Part shown: positions 40,028 to 50,338 of the stretch, one piece after another | Layout: each line of letters opens with the position of its first letter | Position numbering within the stretch: position 1 is the first letter of the stretch | Assembly (NCBI GenBank): GCA_016722575.1 | Contig: JADKIY010000006.1 | Location: forward strand, 124,001 to 188,000 | Origin: Elusimicrobiota bacterium | Lineage (GTDB): Bacteria > Elusimicrobiota > Elusimicrobia > FEN-1173 | DNA: 64,000 bases | Direction of reading: 5' to 3' | The notes under the pieces: model-generated | What the model was told of the DNA's origin: nothing | What the model saw: only the letters and a program-made list of their open reading frames with translations | Databases searched by the model: none | Program-made: the position numbers and the translations under genes

Positions 40028-42529
40028 ATGTCCAACCGATTCACCGAACGCGCGCAACGAGTCATTCTGATCGCCCAGGAAGAAGCCAAACGCCTCAACC
40101 ACGACTACGTGGGCACGGAGCATTTGCTGTTGGGGCTGATCGCCCTGGGCGAAGGCGTGGCGGCCCAGGTGATGGCCAACTTGGGCGTCGACTTGCGGCG
40201 CGTGCGCGCGGAAATCGAAAAAATCGTCGGCACCGGGGACAACGTCATGCTCCTCGGCGAAATCCCCTTCACCCCCCGCGCCAAAAAAGTGTTGGAACTG
40301 GCCGTCGAAGAAGCCCAGAACATGGGCCACAATTACGTGGGCACCGAACACCTCCTCCTGGGGCTCATTCGGGAAGAGGAGGGCGTCGCGGCCCGCGTTC
40401 TGGAAAACATCGGCGTTCGTTTGGACGTCGTCCGCGAAGAAGTGATCTCGCTTTTGGGCGAGGGACAAGCCGGCGCCCAGGGCGCTCCCGGCGGTTCCCA
40501 ACCCCCGGCGCACCACCAAACCCCGGCCCGGACCAAATCGAAAACCCCGACCCTCGATGAATTCGGCCGGGATCTCACTCTGATGGCCAAGGACGGCAAG
40601 CTGGATCCCGTCATCGGCCGCGAAACCGAAATCGAGCGCGTCATCCAGATTTTGCTCCGCCGCACGAAGAACAACCCGGTCCTGATCGGGGACCCCGGGG
40701 TGGGCAAGACCGCCATCGTGGAAGGTCTGGCCCAGCGCCTGTCCTCCGACGAAGCCCCCGAACTTCTCCAGGGCAAGCGGGTCATGACCCTGGATTTGGC
40801 GGCGGTCGTGGCCGGCACCAAATACCGCGGCGAATTCGAGCAGCGGCTCAAAAACATCATGGAAGAAATCCGCCGCGCGAAAAATCACATCATCCTTTTC
40901 ATCGACGAGCTTCACACGGTGATCGGCGCGGGCGCCGCCGAAGGGGCCATCGACGCCTCCAACATGCTGAAGCCCTCCCTGGCCCGGGGCGAACTCCAGT
41001 GCATCGGCGCCACCACCCTGGACGAATACCGGAAGTACATCGAACACGACGCGGCCCTGGAACGCCGGTTCCAGCCCATCGTCGTCGACCCGCCGTCGGT
41101 CGAAGACACCGTGAAGATTTTAAAGGGCCTCAAAGACCGCTACGAAACCCACCACAAGGTCAAGTTCGAGGATTCGGCGCTTTCGGCCGCGGCGGAATTG
41201 TCCGACCGCTACATCACCGACCGGTTCCTGCCGGACAAAGCCATCGATTTGATCGACGAAGCCGGCAGCCGTTCGCGGCTTCAAGTCACCCAGCGTCCCC
41301 AGGAATTGAAGGACCGCGAGGGGGAGATCGACAAAGTCACCAAGGACAAGGAAGCCGCCATCGCCGCCCAGGAATACGAGAAAGCGGCCAAGCTGCGCGA
41401 CAAAGAAAAGGAAATGCGCCGGCAGATGGAAGAGGCGCGCAAAAATTGGCGCGAGAAACGGGACGCCACGGTGCCCGTCGTGGTCGGCGAGGACATCGCC
41501 GCCGTCGTCTCCAAATGGACCGGCATCCCCACCACCAAATTGACCGAGACCGAGCAGGAAAAGCTGATCCACATGGAAGCCGAACTCCACAAGCGCCTGA
41601 TCGGCCAACAGGAAGCCATCGTGTCGATCAGCCAGGCCATCCGGCGAAGCCGAACCGGTTTGAAGGATCCGAAGAAACCCATCGGCAGCTTCATTTTCCT
41701 GGGCCCCACCGGCGTCGGAAAAACCGAATTGGCCCGGGCCCTGGCGGAATTCCTCTTCGGCAACGAAGAGGCCTTGATCCGCATCGACATGTCGGAATAC
41801 ATGGAAAAATTCGCGGTGTCGCGCCTCATCGGCGCGCCCCCGGGCTACGTGGGGTACGAAGAGGGCGGCCAATTGACGGAGGCCGTCCGTCGGAAACCCT
41901 ATTCGGTCGTGCTTTTGGACGAGATCGAAAAAGCGCACCCGGACACCTTCAACATTCTGCTCCAAATGATGGACGACGGCGCCCTGTCGGACAATCTGGG
42001 CCACCGGGTGAGCTTCAAAAACACGGTCATCATCATGACCTCCAACGTCGGGGCGCGGTTGATTTCCAAGGGGAAATCCCTGGGCTTCCTCGTGCAGGAG
42101 GACGCGGCCAAGGACTACGCCGCCATGAAAGACACCGTCATGGAAGAGGTCAAGAAAGCCTTCAACCCGGAATTTTTGAACCGGTTGGACGACATCATCG
42201 TTTTCCATCCTCTCACCCGGGAAGACAGCCGGAAGATTTTGGACCTCATGCTGGCCCGCGTTTCCAAAAAACTCGCGGTCCAGGGTTTCACCGTCGATCT
42301 GACCGAAGAGGCCCGGGCGTTCCTGGTGGACAAAGGGTTCGACCCCAATTACGGGGCCCGGCCGCTGCAACGGTCCATTCAGCGTCTTCTGGAAGACCCC
42401 CTGGCCGAGGACATCCTCTCGCGGAAGATCGCGGCGGGGACGTCGGTTTTCGTGGATTTGGATTCCCAAGGCCAGAAGCTCTCCTTCTCCACCACCCCTC
42501 CTCAAAAAGCCGTCAAGAGCGGCGGATAA
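40028..42529 (+). CDS. clpC: ATP-dependent Clp protease ATP-binding subunit ClpC
   Basis: An 833-residue Hsp100 unfoldase. Order of parts: double Clp N-domain (1-145), Pro-rich linker, first AAA+ module (Walker A GDPGVGKTAIVE, about residue 220), a coiled middle domain with a UVR-type segment (EYEKAAKLRDKEKEMRRQME, about 448-467), second AAA+ module (Walker A GPTGVGKTELARAL, Walker B VVLLDEIEKAH) and the C-terminal D2-small domain. The UVR segment separates ClpC from ClpB and ClpA. It feeds proteins to ClpP, which is not encoded here. Confidence 0.95.
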   Translation: MSNRFTERAQRVILIAQEEAKRLNHDYVGTEHLLLGLIALGEGVAAQVMANLGVDLRRVRAEIEKIVGTGDNVMLLGEIPFTPRAKKVLELAVEEAQNMGHNYVGTEHLLLGLIREEEGVAARVLENIGVRLDVVREEVISLLGEGQAGAQGAPGGSQPPAHHQTPARTKSKTPTLDEFGRDLTLMAKDGKLDPVIGRETEIERVIQILLRRTKNNPVLIGDPGVGKTAIVEGLAQRLSSDEAPELLQGKRVMTLDLAAVVAGTKYRGEFEQRLKNIMEEIRRAKNHIILFIDELHTVIGAGAAEGAIDASNMLKPSLARGELQCIGATTLDEYRKYIEHDAALERRFQPIVVDPPSVEDTVKILKGLKDRYETHHKVKFEDSALSAAAELSDRYITDRFLPDKAIDLIDEAGSRSRLQVTQRPQELKDREGEIDKVTKDKEAAIAAQEYEKAAKLRDKEKEMRRQMEEARKNWREKRDATVPVVVGEDIAAVVSKWTGIPTTKLTETEQEKLIHMEAELHKRLIGQQEAIVSISQAIRRSRTGLKDPKKPIGSFIFLGPTGVGKTELARALAEFLFGNEEALIRIDMSEYMEKFAVSRLIGAPPGYVGYEEGGQLTEAVRRKPYSVVLLDEIEKAHPDTFNILLQMMDDGALSDNLGHRVSFKNTVIIMTSNVGARLISKGKSLGFLVQEDAAKDYAAMKDTVMEEVKKAFNPEFLNRLDDIIVFHPLTREDSRKILDLMLARVSKKLAVQGFTVDLTEEARAFLVDKGFDPNYGARPLQRSIQRLLEDPLAEDILSRKIAAGTSVFVDLDSQGQKLSFSTTPPQKAVKSGG

Positions 42530-42593
42530 GCGGTCCCCGGCGGGACCGGGGCGGGCGCCGCGAGCGTCCGAACGCCCCCGACGGGGCTCAATC

Positions 42594-45500
42594 ATGCGTT
42601 GGCGAAAACGGGGCGGTTTTTTCGCCCTCCTAAGTGTTTCTCTCTTCGCCCTCTGGTGGGGCGCGGGGGTTCCGCGCGCCCAGCGCTGGCTAAAATCCAA
42701 ATTGGAATCGGTTTTGTCCCAGGCCCTCGGCCGACCCGTGCGGTCCGACGCCGTTCGCCTCTCTCCCTTCCTCCTTCATTTCTCCGTTGAAAATCTTCGC
42801 GTCGGCGACCCGGACGCGCCTCTCTTCGCCTGCCGTCGGTGGACGTTTTACACGGCCGTCACCGAAGAAACCCCCTGGTCCTGGCTCTTTTTTTCCCTGG
42901 GGCGTTCCGACGTGGAGGTCCCCGTGGTTCGCTGGACGTCCACCGGCGGGCCGTTGGTTTGGCCCGCGGATTTGTGGTCCCGCCTTCCGCGCCATTCGAT
43001 CCATTGCATTCACGGCGCTTTGCTATGGGATCGCGTCGGCGAATCGCCGATTCGTTTGGCGGACGTGGCCGGCGGGGTCGACCTGGCGGCCGACCAATGG
43101 ACGTGGAACCTTCGGGGCGTGGGCGACCCCGGCGCCTGGGCCGTTTCGGGCGTTCTCAAGAACGGCGGCGGGGGACTTTCCGTCGGGACGGCGCGCGTCC
43201 TCTTGGAGAGTTTGCCCGCCGAATTTTTGACCCGGGCTCTCCCGCCCGCCGTGGGCCGATGGACGGGGTCGGGGCGGGTCCTGGTCCGGGCCCGATTTGA
43301 AGCCCGGGCCGGAACCGGAGGGACCGACAAGGCCGGGCGCGTGGCGCTCACGGATTGGGACGTGGAGGCCGAGGCCCGGGAAGCCCGTTGGTGGCCCCGG
43401 ATTCCCGGGGGAGGCGGCGCGGTGGAGACGCGGGGCATTCCCGTGAGTTTTCAAGCCCGAATGGATCGCGGCCGGCTTTCGGTCGGCCGTCTGGAGCTTT
43501 GGCGGACGTTGACCCTGACGGGGACCGTTCTCCGTCCCTGGGAGCGCGACCAGCGAACGGTGGATTTCTCCTTTGAAAGCGGCGGGTTGGATTTGGCCGA
43601 CGTCAAGGCCGGGGCCGGGGGCCTGTGGCGCAATTTGCCTCTGGGGGGCCGCTTGGGAGTTTCGGGCCGTTGGGCCGGGCCCTGGGTCCACCCCAAAATC
43701 GACGGGACCGCCGCCTTGGACCAAGGGACGTTGGCCGGGGTCTCGTTGCCGCCGCTTCGCGTGGAGGCCCGGTGGGCCGACGGTCGGTTCGGGGGGCGGG
43801 CCGCGATCTGCGGGGGAACGATCTCGTTGGAGGCCCCCGCGCCGTCCACGGGCGTCGCCGTGTCGTCCTGGACCGCGGTGGCGGAAAACGTGGATTTGGG
43901 GGTTTGGGCGGGGGCGAACGGTTGGCCCGAGGTGGGCGGCCGGGCCAGCGGGCAATTCGTGTTCGGCCGACGTTCCGAGGCGGTGTCCGGCGGATGGCCG
44001 GTGCAGGGCGAAGGCGCTTGGGCCGTCGAAAATTTTCGCTGGGGGGCCCACCATCGGGCGGAAACCGTTTCCGGCCACCTGTCCCTGCGGGAGGACGGAT
44101 TTCGGGCCTTGGGCGACGGCGGGCGTTTTGTGGCCGCGGTCGACGTCTCCTCCGGGGGCTGGCGGATCGATCGGTTGGCCTACGCCGCGCCGGAAGGTTT
44201 TTCGTTTGAGGGCAACGGCCGGTTGACCGGAGATCCCGCGGCCTGGGACCTGCGGGCCCGGCTCGAGGCCTTTCCCCTTCGGGACGTGCCGCCCATCCTT
44301 CGGCGATTCCCCGAGGTCGTTGGAACGCTCTCCGCCGACGGCGCTTTGACCGGGCCCCTGAACGAACCCCGTTTTGAAGGCGGCGTCCGACTCCAAGGCG
44401 TTCGTTGGCGCCCGGGCGGCGCCGTTCACGCGGCGGACATGGAATTTCACGGGAGCCGCCGACACCTCCGGTTGCCGCGGTTGTCCTGGGACGACACGGT
44501 GACGGCCGACGGGGCCTGGATTCCGGAGCGGGGGTGGCAATTGTCGGCGACCTTCAACAAGACGGACGCGGCCCGGGCCTTCGATTTTTGGTCCGGCGCG
44601 GGTTTCCTGTCCGGAACGGTGGAAGGGCAGTTGTCCCTCTCCGGGGCGCCCGGCGCCCCGTTGGACGAGACGCGGGGCTGGGGCAATCTTCAGTGGACCG
44701 ACGGCCGCTGGGGGCCCGTGGAATTCCGGCGGGCCACCGGGGTGTTTTTTCTCGATCATTCGAAAATCTTGTTGGACGGTTTGGATCTGCGTCAATCGTC
44801 CGGGGCATTCCACGCGGACGGGGAATGGACCCGCGAGGCTCCGGCGCGTTGGGCCTGGCGCGCGAATCTTCGGGCCGCCGATTTTCGCGCGGCGGGCGCC
44901 TGGGACGGGAGCGCCGTCGTGTCGGGCGCCCTCGATCGGGGCCGATGGACGGGGACGGCGATTTCGCCCGGGTTGTCCTGGGACGGCATCGGGTTGGGCG
45001 AGATCCGCGCGGGTTTCCACGCCGACCGATCCGGCGGTTCCGTGGCGCCCTTTCAATCGGGCGCGGGCCTCCGGGGGGAACTTCGCTGGGAAAGGGCCGG
45101 GGGCTTCCTGAACGGTTGGGCCTCCTTGGACAACGCCCGTTGGGCCGAATTGCTTCCGGTCGGTGTGCGCTCGCCCCTCCTTCGCCGTTCGGACGTCGTC
45201 CCGGGGCGGGGGCGGGCCCTGGCCCGTTTTTCGGGAACGTGGGCCGACCCCCGGGTCGAGCTCCAGGGTTCCGTGAACGGGGCTCAATGGAAATCCGTCG
45301 GCGTGGACATCGAGGCGACCGCGGCGTGGTCCGATCACCGTCTCAGCGTTTCGAAAGCCTCGGTGCGGTTGGGCTCGGGCGGCGGGGCCACCGCCCGCGG
45401 CGAAGTGGTGTTTTCAACGACCGGGGCTCCGCCCGCCGCCCAATGGTCGGCGGATTTTAACGACCTGCGGCTTGGGCCCGTTCTCACGGCCGTCGTCCCC

Positions 45501-47939
45501 GATAATCTCTGGGACGGTCGCGCCACCGGCCGCGTGGAAGGTCGCGGGACGATGGACGATCCCGAGGTGCAATTTCGCGCGTCGGGGAACCTTCAACGGG
45601 GCGAAACCATCGAATGGACCATCGGAGCGGATTGCGTCCACCGGGTTTGGACCGTCCGCCAGGCGGACTTTGGCACCCCCGAGGGGTCGTTAAAGATCCG
45701 GCCCGGGGGAACCCTCGCTCCCGGCCCGTCCGGCGGGGAGCGGGCCCAATTCGTCGCCGACGCCCGAAACATTCACGCGGGCCCCCTGACCTTTTTCGGC
45801 GCGGTGGCCGTCGACGGCGCTTGGCGCGGCGACCCTCAAGAAATTTCCGCCCGTCTGACGGCCCGTTCCCTGTGGGTCAACCAGCAATGGGTCGATCGCG
45901 ATCTCGCGCAAATCCGTTGGACGCCCGGGAACCTGGAATTCGAGCCGTTGTCCGGGGAGGCCCCCTATTTGACCGGACGAATGGATTTGGCCGACTGGCC
46001 CCAAACGCGTTTGGAGGATTTGACGCTCTGGGAGGGCTCCGTTCGGCGTTTGTGGATGTCCGGCGAGGTGGGTCCCCGCCGGTGGGATTTCGACCTCCGC
46101 GCGGTGGGCATGGAGGCCGAGACCCTCGTGGCCATCGCCAATTTGGACTGGCCCGTGACGGGGCGTTGGAACGCGCGGGTTCGCGGCCGGGGAACGCCCG
46201 CCGATCCGGGTCTGGACGCCGAGATTCGGGGGCGGGACGGCCGACTGGGGCCGGTCCCCTACGACCGCCTGGAGGCGGACGTCGCCTGGTCCGGATCCAC
46301 CGTGACGGTGCGCGATCTGCGCGTGGCCCGTTCGAACGGTTATTTGTTGACGGGCGAAGCCCACGGTCCCGCCGCGGGCGACCCGTCCGGGGGCGGGGAC
46401 GTCGGAGCGCACCTGCGGCTCCAGGACGGCGAATTGAAAATCCTCCAGGACATGTGGCCCACCTGCAAAAAGGCCCGCGGAGCGTTTTCCGGAGAGCTGA
46501 ACGTCGAATCCAAGAACGGCGGCCTCCGTTCCGCCGGATACTTTGAGATTCGGGACGGCCAATTGACCAACCGGGCCTACGCCCGGCACGTCAAGGATTT
46601 GGGGGTGCGACTATTGCTCGTGGACGACCGGTTGATGGTGGAGTCCGGCGCCGCCCGGATCGGCGCGGGCCGGGCGGTCCTGCGGGGCGACGTCCTCCTT
46701 CCGCGCGACGCGCCCCCCGTGTACAACCTCTGGCTGGAAACCCTGGGCGACCGGGGCGTGGAGGTGGAAGTCCCCCAATTGTCCGTGCCGCCGGGACCCG
46801 TGTTCAGCCGGCTGCCCGTTTTTCAGGAATCCCTGAAGGGTGTTTCCCGGGGGGAACCGATCTTCGTCCTTCACGCGACCGGTCCCCAGGGACGCCACGT
46901 GATCACGGCCGACGTGACGTTGAACAATTCCCAGTTCACTTACCCCCCCGCCAAGGGCGCTTTTCACCGGGTGCCGGGCCCCCGGTTTTGGCGGGACTTC
47001 TGGCGCGAAGCGGCCTGGGACGTCCGGTTTCACACGGGGAAGGACACCTGGTACCGCAACGAATACGTCAACGTGGAAATCGACGGAAACCTGGCCCTGG
47101 CCGGACGGCCGGGCGCCTGGTTGGCCAACGGCAAGATCGGCGCCCGCCAAGGGGTCATCAATTATTTGGGGCAAAACTTCATCGTGACCCAAGGCGCCTT
47201 CGAGGTCGAGACCGACACCCGCCCCGGCCTCACGCACGGCGTCTACCCGTACATTTCCGGCGTGGCGGAAAAAACCGTGGCCGGGGTGGACGCCCGGGGG
47301 TTCGCCAACGACGACGTCGTCACCATGGTGGTGGACCGCGCCCGGTTGGGGGAAATCCAACCGCGCTTCATTTCCCGCAACAGTCCGGGCCTAAAATCGG
47401 ACCGGGTGGCCATGCGGGCCCTGGGGCTTTCGGGAGAGGATCAGCTTTCCCAGTCCGACCGGGACCAACTTTTTCGGGCCGGACTCGTTCAGTTGGTGGG
47501 GGCGAGCGCGGCCCCCCTGGCGACGCGGTTGGCTCAAAACTTCGGAATTTATATGATCAACACGATTTACGAGCCCCCGGAGACGACCGAGTCCGCTTCC
47601 CCTTTGAGCCCGACCCAAAGCCCGTCCGCCACCGCCGCCCCGGCCCGGGATTTGGCCACCTATTTGCGCGGGGCCGGCGCGTCGGCCCGCATTCGCCTGA
47701 CCGACCGGTTGTTCGGGGTTTACAAAGTGAAGCTGGACGAAGCGCAGAATCAATTTTATTTCCGGGACGAAATCGAACTGGTCTACCGCGTGGCCAAAAG
47801 CCTTCACTTGCGGGCCAGCACGGAACTGGACTCGGAAAAATTGCTGGGGCAACCGCCCAACCGGCGGATCGCGTTGGAAAATCAATGGCGGTTCGGGCTT
47901 CCCCGGCGCCAATCCATTCCGAAGGAACCGCCTCCATGA
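42594..47939 (+). CDS. tamB: TamB-like translocation/assembly-module protein
   Basis: A 1781-residue AsmA/TamB-type protein. It has an N-terminal signal anchor (about 10-30, FALLSVSLFALWWGAGV), a very long beta-repeat region with no known enzymatic motif, and a C-terminal DUF490/TamB domain (about 1400-1781; GARQGVINYLGQNFIVTQGAFEV named by its ends). Proteins of this class span the periplasm as a beta-taco groove and are linked to lipid transport or outer-membrane protein assembly. It overlaps bamA by four bases; a tamB-bamA pair is a common arrangement in diderm phyla that lack a separate TamA. Confidence 0.9.
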   Translation: MRWRKRGGFFALLSVSLFALWWGAGVPRAQRWLKSKLESVLSQALGRPVRSDAVRLSPFLLHFSVENLRVGDPDAPLFACRRWTFYTAVTEETPWSWLFFSLGRSDVEVPVVRWTSTGGPLVWPADLWSRLPRHSIHCIHGALLWDRVGESPIRLADVAGGVDLAADQWTWNLRGVGDPGAWAVSGVLKNGGGGLSVGTARVLLESLPAEFLTRALPPAVGRWTGSGRVLVRARFEARAGTGGTDKAGRVALTDWDVEAEAREARWWPRIPGGGGAVETRGIPVSFQARMDRGRLSVGRLELWRTLTLTGTVLRPWERDQRTVDFSFESGGLDLADVKAGAGGLWRNLPLGGRLGVSGRWAGPWVHPKIDGTAALDQGTLAGVSLPPLRVEARWADGRFGGRAAICGGTISLEAPAPSTGVAVSSWTAVAENVDLGVWAGANGWPEVGGRASGQFVFGRRSEAVSGGWPVQGEGAWAVENFRWGAHHRAETVSGHLSLREDGFRALGDGGRFVAAVDVSSGGWRIDRLAYAAPEGFSFEGNGRLTGDPAAWDLRARLEAFPLRDVPPILRRFPEVVGTLSADGALTGPLNEPRFEGGVRLQGVRWRPGGAVHAADMEFHGSRRHLRLPRLSWDDTVTADGAWIPERGWQLSATFNKTDAARAFDFWSGAGFLSGTVEGQLSLSGAPGAPLDETRGWGNLQWTDGRWGPVEFRRATGVFFLDHSKILLDGLDLRQSSGAFHADGEWTREAPARWAWRANLRAADFRAAGAWDGSAVVSGALDRGRWTGTAISPGLSWDGIGLGEIRAGFHADRSGGSVAPFQSGAGLRGELRWERAGGFLNGWASLDNARWAELLPVGVRSPLLRRSDVVPGRGRALARFSGTWADPRVELQGSVNGAQWKSVGVDIEATAAWSDHRLSVSKASVRLGSGGGATARGEVVFSTTGAPPAAQWSADFNDLRLGPVLTAVVPDNLWDGRATGRVEGRGTMDDPEVQFRASGNLQRGETIEWTIGADCVHRVWTVRQADFGTPEGSLKIRPGGTLAPGPSGGERAQFVADARNIHAGPLTFFGAVAVDGAWRGDPQEISARLTARSLWVNQQWVDRDLAQIRWTPGNLEFEPLSGEAPYLTGRMDLADWPQTRLEDLTLWEGSVRRLWMSGEVGPRRWDFDLRAVGMEAETLVAIANLDWPVTGRWNARVRGRGTPADPGLDAEIRGRDGRLGPVPYDRLEADVAWSGSTVTVRDLRVARSNGYLLTGEAHGPAAGDPSGGGDVGAHLRLQDGELKILQDMWPTCKKARGAFSGELNVESKNGGLRSAGYFEIRDGQLTNRAYARHVKDLGVRLLLVDDRLMVESGAARIGAGRAVLRGDVLLPRDAPPVYNLWLETLGDRGVEVEVPQLSVPPGPVFSRLPVFQESLKGVSRGEPIFVLHATGPQGRHVITADVTLNNSQFTYPPAKGAFHRVPGPRFWRDFWREAAWDVRFHTGKDTWYRNEYVNVEIDGNLALAGRPGAWLANGKIGARQGVINYLGQNFIVTQGAFEVETDTRPGLTHGVYPYISGVAEKTVAGVDARGFANDDVVTMVVDRARLGEIQPRFISRNSPGLKSDRVAMRALGLSGEDQLSQSDRDQLFRAGLVQLVGASAAPLATRLAQNFGIYMINTIYEPPETTESASPLSPTQSPSATAAPARDLATYLRGAGASARIRLTDRLFGVYKVKLDEAQNQFYFRDEIELVYRVAKSLHLRASTELDSEKLLGQPPNRRIALENQWRFGLPRRQSIPKEPPP

Positions 47940-50251
47940 AGCGAACGAACCGTTGGTGCGTGCTGATGATGTTGTCGTTGGTCCTGGGGTCCTTCGGACG
48001 CCTGCGGGCCGACGCCGATCCCGTGATCAAGGATCTTCGGGTGGAAGGGAACCGCTTCCTTCGCTCCCGGACGGTTCTTTCCAAAGTGAAAGCCAAGGCC
48101 GGCGACACGGTGACCGACCCCGCCTTTCGGGCGGACATCGACCGCCTGTTTGAAACCGGCCTGTACGACGACGTCGAGGTTTCCCTGGAAGACGTTCCGG
48201 GGGAAAAAACGGCCCAGGGCGCGCCCAAGGTCCGGGTGGTTTTCAAAATCAAAGAACGCCCCGTGGTTCGCCGCATCGATTTCAAGGGAAACCGCCGGCT
48301 CTCCGACAGCAAGTTCCGCGAAGAGTTGTCGTCCAAGTCCGACGAACCCTACGATCGATTCAAAGCCGGCCAGGACGTCCAAAAAATCGTGGCCAAATAC
48401 CGCGAGGAGGGCTACGCCGAGGCCCAGGCGGAGTCCTACGTTTCGCTGAATCCCCGGACCAACAAAGTCATTTTGACCTTCTTCGTGACCGAGGGGAACC
48501 GCGTGCTGGTGGACGCGGTCCGCGTGGAGGGAAACCGGTTTATGACGGCGCGGAAGGTTCGTGGACGGCTTAAAAAAACCCGCCGCAAAAAAGTTTTTAA
48601 GGAAGACACTTACAAAGAGGACATCGATCACCTGATCGAAGCCTACCGGGACCAGGGGTTCCTGGAGGTCCAGGTGGACGCCTCGAGCCGCACGTTCTCC
48701 GAGGATCACACGCGGGTGACCTTGACCCTGGGCGTCCGGGAAGGCCGGCGTTACACCGTGGGCGGGATCGCTTTCGCCGGGGCAACGCTTTACAAAGACG
48801 CGGAACTCGCCAAGGCCGTCGCCCTGCGGTCGGGCAAACTGTATGAACAATCCCGGATGAACGAATCCCTCCGGTCGCTCCAGGACTTGTACGCGGACAA
48901 GGGGTATTTGCGGGCCGAAATCGATCCCCAAACCGTGACCCACCCCGTGGACGATTCCCAGGGCACCGTGGACGTCACCTTCGCCATCGTCGAAAGTTCG
49001 GTCGTTTACGTGGACCGCGTTTACGTGGACGGCAACACCTACACCAAGGAAAACGTGGTGCGCCGCGAGGTGCTGCTCAAGCCCGGCGACGTGTTTTCGG
49101 CGGGGAAAATGCGGCGTTCCGTCGAACGTATTTACAATTTGGGCTTTTTGGACGACGTGCAGGTCGACATCCAGCAGCCCCGGTCGCCCTCCCTGGCCGA
49201 CGTCGTGTTTTCCGTCAAGGAAGGCAAGCCCGGCATCCTGTCCGCCGGCGCGGGTTTTTCGAGTTTGGACGGCGTGGTCGGCACCCTCCAGGTGCAACAC
49301 ATCAACCTCTTCGGCTTGGGTCAGCGCCTCAACTTGATGTGGGAATTCGGGAGGAAAAAACAGAATTACGAAATCGGCTGGACGGACCCCTGGTTCCTCA
49401 ACAAGCCCGTCAGCTTCGGCGTCGACCTCTTCGACACCGTCCGGACCCTGCCCTTCCAGAACGATTCCTTCGCCTACAAGAAGGGAAATCGCGGGTTCGG
49501 CCTGCGCCTGGGGCCCCGCCTCTCGGACGAACTGTCCCTGATCGAAAACTACAACTACGAGCGGGTCCGGGTGTTCGACATCGAACCCAAATTCATCGGC
49601 AACGACGACCCCGCCAACAACATCGCCCCGTCGGACGACATCAAATCCGCGGTCACCACCGGCGTCGTGTGGGACACCCGCGACAATGTGTTTGACGCGT
49701 CCCGGGGCGGCCGGCACAGCGCCACGGTGGAAGTGGCCGGCGGGCCCTTCGGCGGCGATTTGAATTTCTACAAGCCCGAACTGTCGGTGGCGCGCTATTT
49801 CCCGACCTTTTGGAAATTCGTTCTGACGCTTTCCGTCCGGGGGGCGTTCGTCAAAGAATTCCCGCCCAGCAAAGAGCTGCCTTTTTCGGAATTGTTCCGC
49901 GTGGGCGGGGTCGACACCGTGCGGGGCTACGACATCGGCGAAGTGGGCGTCGACGGCGGCCACACCTACATGGTGTACAACGCCGAGTATAAATTCCCCA
50001 TCGTCCAGGAAAGTCACCGGACCATTCTCCAGGGCGCCTTTTTCGCCGACGTGGGTGGCAGCTGGGCGGGCAACCGGGACGTCAACCTCGGGATCGGAAG
50101 CCGCCTCAACCAAATGCGGTCGGGCGTCGGGTTCGGCGTTCGTTTCAAAACCCCGGTCTTTCCCATCCGATTGGACTGGGGCTACGGACTGAACCATTTG
50201 CCCGGCCAACCCCTGAGCCAGTTCTATTTCACCATCGGGAACATTTTTTAA
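47936..50251 (+). CDS. bamA: Outer-membrane protein assembly factor BamA
   Basis: A 771-residue Omp85 protein with a signal peptide (cleavage near RLRADA), five POTRA domains (about 30-430; VIKDLRVEGNRFLRSRTV, RRIDFKGNRRLSDSKF, VDAVRVEGNRFMTARKV, VGGIAFAGATLYKDAEL, VDRVYVDGNTYTKENVV) and a 16-strand barrel (about 450-771) with VRGYDIGEVG in the loop-6 position and a terminal Phe. It inserts beta-barrel proteins into the outer membrane. The start in the tamB stop overlap gives the expected signal sequence. Confidence 0.96.
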   Translation: MKRTNRWCVLMMLSLVLGSFGRLRADADPVIKDLRVEGNRFLRSRTVLSKVKAKAGDTVTDPAFRADIDRLFETGLYDDVEVSLEDVPGEKTAQGAPKVRVVFKIKERPVVRRIDFKGNRRLSDSKFREELSSKSDEPYDRFKAGQDVQKIVAKYREEGYAEAQAESYVSLNPRTNKVILTFFVTEGNRVLVDAVRVEGNRFMTARKVRGRLKKTRRKKVFKEDTYKEDIDHLIEAYRDQGFLEVQVDASSRTFSEDHTRVTLTLGVREGRRYTVGGIAFAGATLYKDAELAKAVALRSGKLYEQSRMNESLRSLQDLYADKGYLRAEIDPQTVTHPVDDSQGTVDVTFAIVESSVVYVDRVYVDGNTYTKENVVRREVLLKPGDVFSAGKMRRSVERIYNLGFLDDVQVDIQQPRSPSLADVVFSVKEGKPGILSAGAGFSSLDGVVGTLQVQHINLFGLGQRLNLMWEFGRKKQNYEIGWTDPWFLNKPVSFGVDLFDTVRTLPFQNDSFAYKKGNRGFGLRLGPRLSDELSLIENYNYERVRVFDIEPKFIGNDDPANNIAPSDDIKSAVTTGVVWDTRDNVFDASRGGRHSATVEVAGGPFGGDLNFYKPELSVARYFPTFWKFVLTLSVRGAFVKEFPPSKELPFSELFRVGGVDTVRGYDIGEVGVDGGHTYMVYNAEYKFPIVQESHRTILQGAFFADVGGSWAGNRDVNLGIGSRLNQMRSGVGFGVRFKTPVFPIRLDWGYGLNHLPGQPLSQFYFTIGNIF

Positions 50252-50267
50252 CCCCGTTCCTCGGCGG

Positions 50268-50296
50268 TGGACAGCCCCGATCCAATAGTGTAAAAT
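50268..50296 (+). promoter_or_regulatory. Sigma70-type promoter of the ompH-lpx genes
   Basis: TGGACA (50268-50273; 5 of 6), a 17-base spacer and TAAAAT (50291-50296; 5 of 6). It gives the ompH-lpxD block transcription independent of tamB-bamA. The start codon is 42 bases further. Confidence 0.65.
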
Positions 50297-50338
50297 CAGC
50301 GTTTTAAAGCGGTTTCGCCCCGTACGGGGGAGGATCTT

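Noticed and set aside
41120..42700. A long open frame antisense to clpC
   Set aside because: The plus-strand ClpC motifs are intact throughout, and the antisense product has the composition of a shadow frame.
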